From NCBI GenBank assembly GCA_028679985.1, contig JAJRAH010000179.1, positions 1-14,362 of the forward strand: 14,362 nucleotides of DNA. The letters run 5' to 3'. This stretch comes from Methanomassiliicoccales archaeon (GTDB taxonomy: Archaea > Thermoplasmatota > Thermoplasmata > Methanomassiliicoccales > JACIVX01). Both the position numbers and the translations under genes were made by a program. The notes beneath the pieces were generated by a model. It made no database searches and had not been told where the DNA came from. It saw nothing but the letters and a program-made list of their open reading frames with translations. Numbering within the stretch: the stretch's first letter is position 1; each line of letters begins with the position of its first letter. Positions 13,002-14,362 of the stretch are shown piece by piece.

Positions 13002-14362
13002 TAGTATTCGCCTTTCTCTTTCTGCTCCCTATCCAATCTCGAATCCATCTTGTTTATTCTCGGCCTGTTCGTATCGTTGTCCCTCCGGAAGGTAATGTTT
13101 ACGTCCTTGAGGAAGAGGTTCATCCCGGCTCTCATGTCGAAAGGACCTTTTCCGAGGCCGCTAGCTCCTGGGATGCCAGAGAAGACCATTACGGAGTCAG
13201 AGACCATGTCTATGAAGTAGATGTCGTGATCGACGACCATCGCGCTCCTTCCTCTTTTTTCCATCACCCTGCGAATGGTCTTAGCCGCTTCCATTCTCTG
13301 ATTTGAGTCGAGATAGGCAGACGGTTCGTCCATCAGATACATATCCGCGTCTCGGGAAAGGCAGAGAGCGATCGCGACCCGCTGGAGTTCGCCGCCCGAA
13401 AGTGTGGTGACCTCCTTTGCCAGGAGCGGTCTCAGCGCCAGGGGGTGTGATATCTCTGTCTCGAAGAAACCCGACTCGAAGAAGTCTTTTACATAGGAGT
13501 GGAAGAGTTCGGTCACCGTCCCCCCGAAGTCGGGCGCGATGTACTGAGGCTTATAGCTCACCTTGACGCTCGTCTCGAGCTGACCTTTCGTTGGCTGCTG
13601 GATCCCAGCGAGCATCTTCACGAAAGTCGTCTTTCCGATGGCGTTCGGTCCGACGATTCCGATCGACTCACCGACCTTCACCGAACCGGCCTCTATCCTC
13701 AGGCTGAAGCCCGGAAAATCACACTCGAGGTCAGGGAATGCCAGCAATTCTGTTGTCTGCCATACAGCTCGCGGAGGCCTGATCTCAAACTCGATGTTTC
13801 TGTCACGGAAGCGTATGTTCTCCTCGGCAAGGTATCCGTCAAGGTACGTATTTATCGCTGCCCGCACCTGCCTGGGCTGTGCGAAAACGCCGAAAGCGCC
13901 CTCTATGCCATACACGAGGTAGACGTTGTCGGCTAGGAAATCAAGGATAGCGAGGTCGTGCTCGATGACAACGACCTGCCTGTCCTCCCCCATTGACTGG
14001 ATGACTCGTGCGACCTTCAGTCTCTGATGAATATCCAGATACGAGGAAGGCTCGTCAAAGAAGTACACATCTGCATCCTTCATCACCGTGGCAGCTATAG
14101 CCGCCCTCTGCAGCTCCCCTCCTGAGAGTTTGTCGAGATCTCTGTCGAGGACATCCATAAGGTCGAGCAGTTCCGCGGCCTCTTTGACGGTCATCCTGCC
14201 TGATATCTTTTGGAGAAGACCCCTTACGACGCCCTTGTATGCGGCTGGGATCTTGTCCACATACTGCGGCTTCAGAGATACTCTGACGTGCTCGGTGTAG
14301 ACCTTCTCAAGATAATCGTGCAGTTCCGTCCCGCTGAAACGGTCCAGCACTTCGTTCCGATC
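12989..14362 (-). CDS. abcE1: ABCE1/RLI ribosome-recycling ATPase (partial, N-terminus beyond right edge)
   Basis: 457 residues are visible and the frame is open to the window edge. The N-terminal two-[4Fe-4S] domain and first Walker A are missing; at about 590-600 residues for the family, some 135-140 are off-window. The visible part begins near FSGTELHDYLEK. NBD1 has the signature LSGGELQRAAIA (fragment residues 79-90), Walker B YFFDEPSSYLD and H-loop VVIEHD. NBD2 has Walker A GPNAIGKTTF (238-247), signature LSGGELQRVAIA (321-332), Walker B YLMDEPSAYLD and VVDHD. The hinge contacts RPPRA and KPQY (twice) are typical. It splits post-termination 70S ribosomes with aRF1/Pelota in the cytoplasm and is essential and near-universal in archaea. 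The tail is E/K-rich and ends in EYYYSA. It overlaps the convergent dedA by 13 nt. Confidence 0.97.
   Translation of the reverse strand, partial: DRNEVLDRFSGTELHDYLEKVYTEHVRVSLKPQYVDKIPAAYKGVVRGLLQKISGRMTVKEAAELLDLMDVLDRDLDKLSGGELQRAAIAATVMKDADVYFFDEPSSYLDIHQRLKVARVIQSMGEDRQVVVIEHDLAILDFLADNVYLVYGIEGAFGVFAQPRQVRAAINTYLDGYLAEENIRFRDRNIEFEIRPPRAVWQTTELLAFPDLECDFPGFSLRIEAGSVKVGESIGIVGPNAIGKTTFVKMLAGIQQPTKGQLETSVKVSYKPQYIAPDFGGTVTELFHSYVKDFFESGFFETEISHPLALRPLLAKEVTTLSGGELQRVAIALCLSRDADMYLMDEPSAYLDSNQRMEAAKTIRRVMEKRGRSAMVVDHDIYFIDMVSDSVMVFSGIPGASGLGKGPFDMRAGMNLFLKDVNITFRRDNDTNRPRINKMDSRLDREQKEKGEYYYSA

Noticed and set aside
1..14362. tRNA, rRNA, CRISPR array, insertion sequence or defence island
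   Set aside because: No cloverleaf, no rRNA-like conserved blocks, no regularly spaced repeats, no transposase or restriction/toxin motifs were found by eye on either strand.

Overview
The window looks archaeal, most likely from a Euryarchaeota/Thermoplasmatota-type genome; the lineage is an inference and only moderately secure. It carries the C-terminal three quarters of an archaeal-type ABCE1/RLI ribosome-recycling ATPase. Several genes have A+T-rich TATA-like boxes 25-28 nt before the start codon with no Shine-Dalgarno (SD) sequence, which suggests leaderless transcripts. Others have clear GGAGG/GAGGGG/GGTGA SD sites. Arginine is often AGG/AGA. No rRNA, tRNA, CRISPR array, transposase or phage gene was seen, so this reads as ordinary chromosome.

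Layout. 1-221 (-): start of a secreted or lipid-anchored protein with Asp-rich calcium-binding repeats, cut by the left edge. 632-1660 (+): a DUF2299-like protein with a second, hydrophobic/helical half. 1753-2064 (-): a small Cys-rich zinc-binding protein. 2433-3413 (+): a Cys-rich protein with a C-terminal domain resembling V4R/DUF6144. 3663-3977 (+): CutA. 4120-4878 (+) and 5028-5387 (+): two membrane proteins, the first with zinc ribbons. 5500-7115 (+): SCP2-like protein and iron-dependent alcohol dehydrogenase, a probable two-gene operon. 7218-8609 (+): a flavin disulfide reductase related to dihydrolipoamide and mycothione reductases, with a His-rich tail.

The minus-strand block 8655-12241 reads, in transcription order, flavodiiron protein FprA, a 38-residue free-standing desulforedoxin, a PHP-domain phosphoesterase and a zinc-dependent alcohol dehydrogenase. 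12378-13001 (+) is a DedA-family membrane protein diverging from fprA. Its 3' end overlaps by 13 nt the convergent ABCE1 gene (12989 to right edge, -).

How the genes may work together. The best-supported functional pair is fprA plus desulforedoxin: an O2 (or NO) reductase followed 32 nt later by a tiny one-iron electron carrier, fitting an anaerobe that detoxifies oxygen. Around them are an Fe-ADH, a Zn-ADH and a thiol/disulfide reductase, giving a redox-rich neighbourhood consistent with fermentative alcohol/aldehyde conversion and redox homeostasis, although the alcohol substrates cannot be read from sequence. I see no clear multi-gene defence or biosynthetic system. The novel-looking parts are individual proteins: the desulforedoxin, the split zinc ribbon, the His-tailed disulfide reductase and the Cys-rich C-terminal domain protein.
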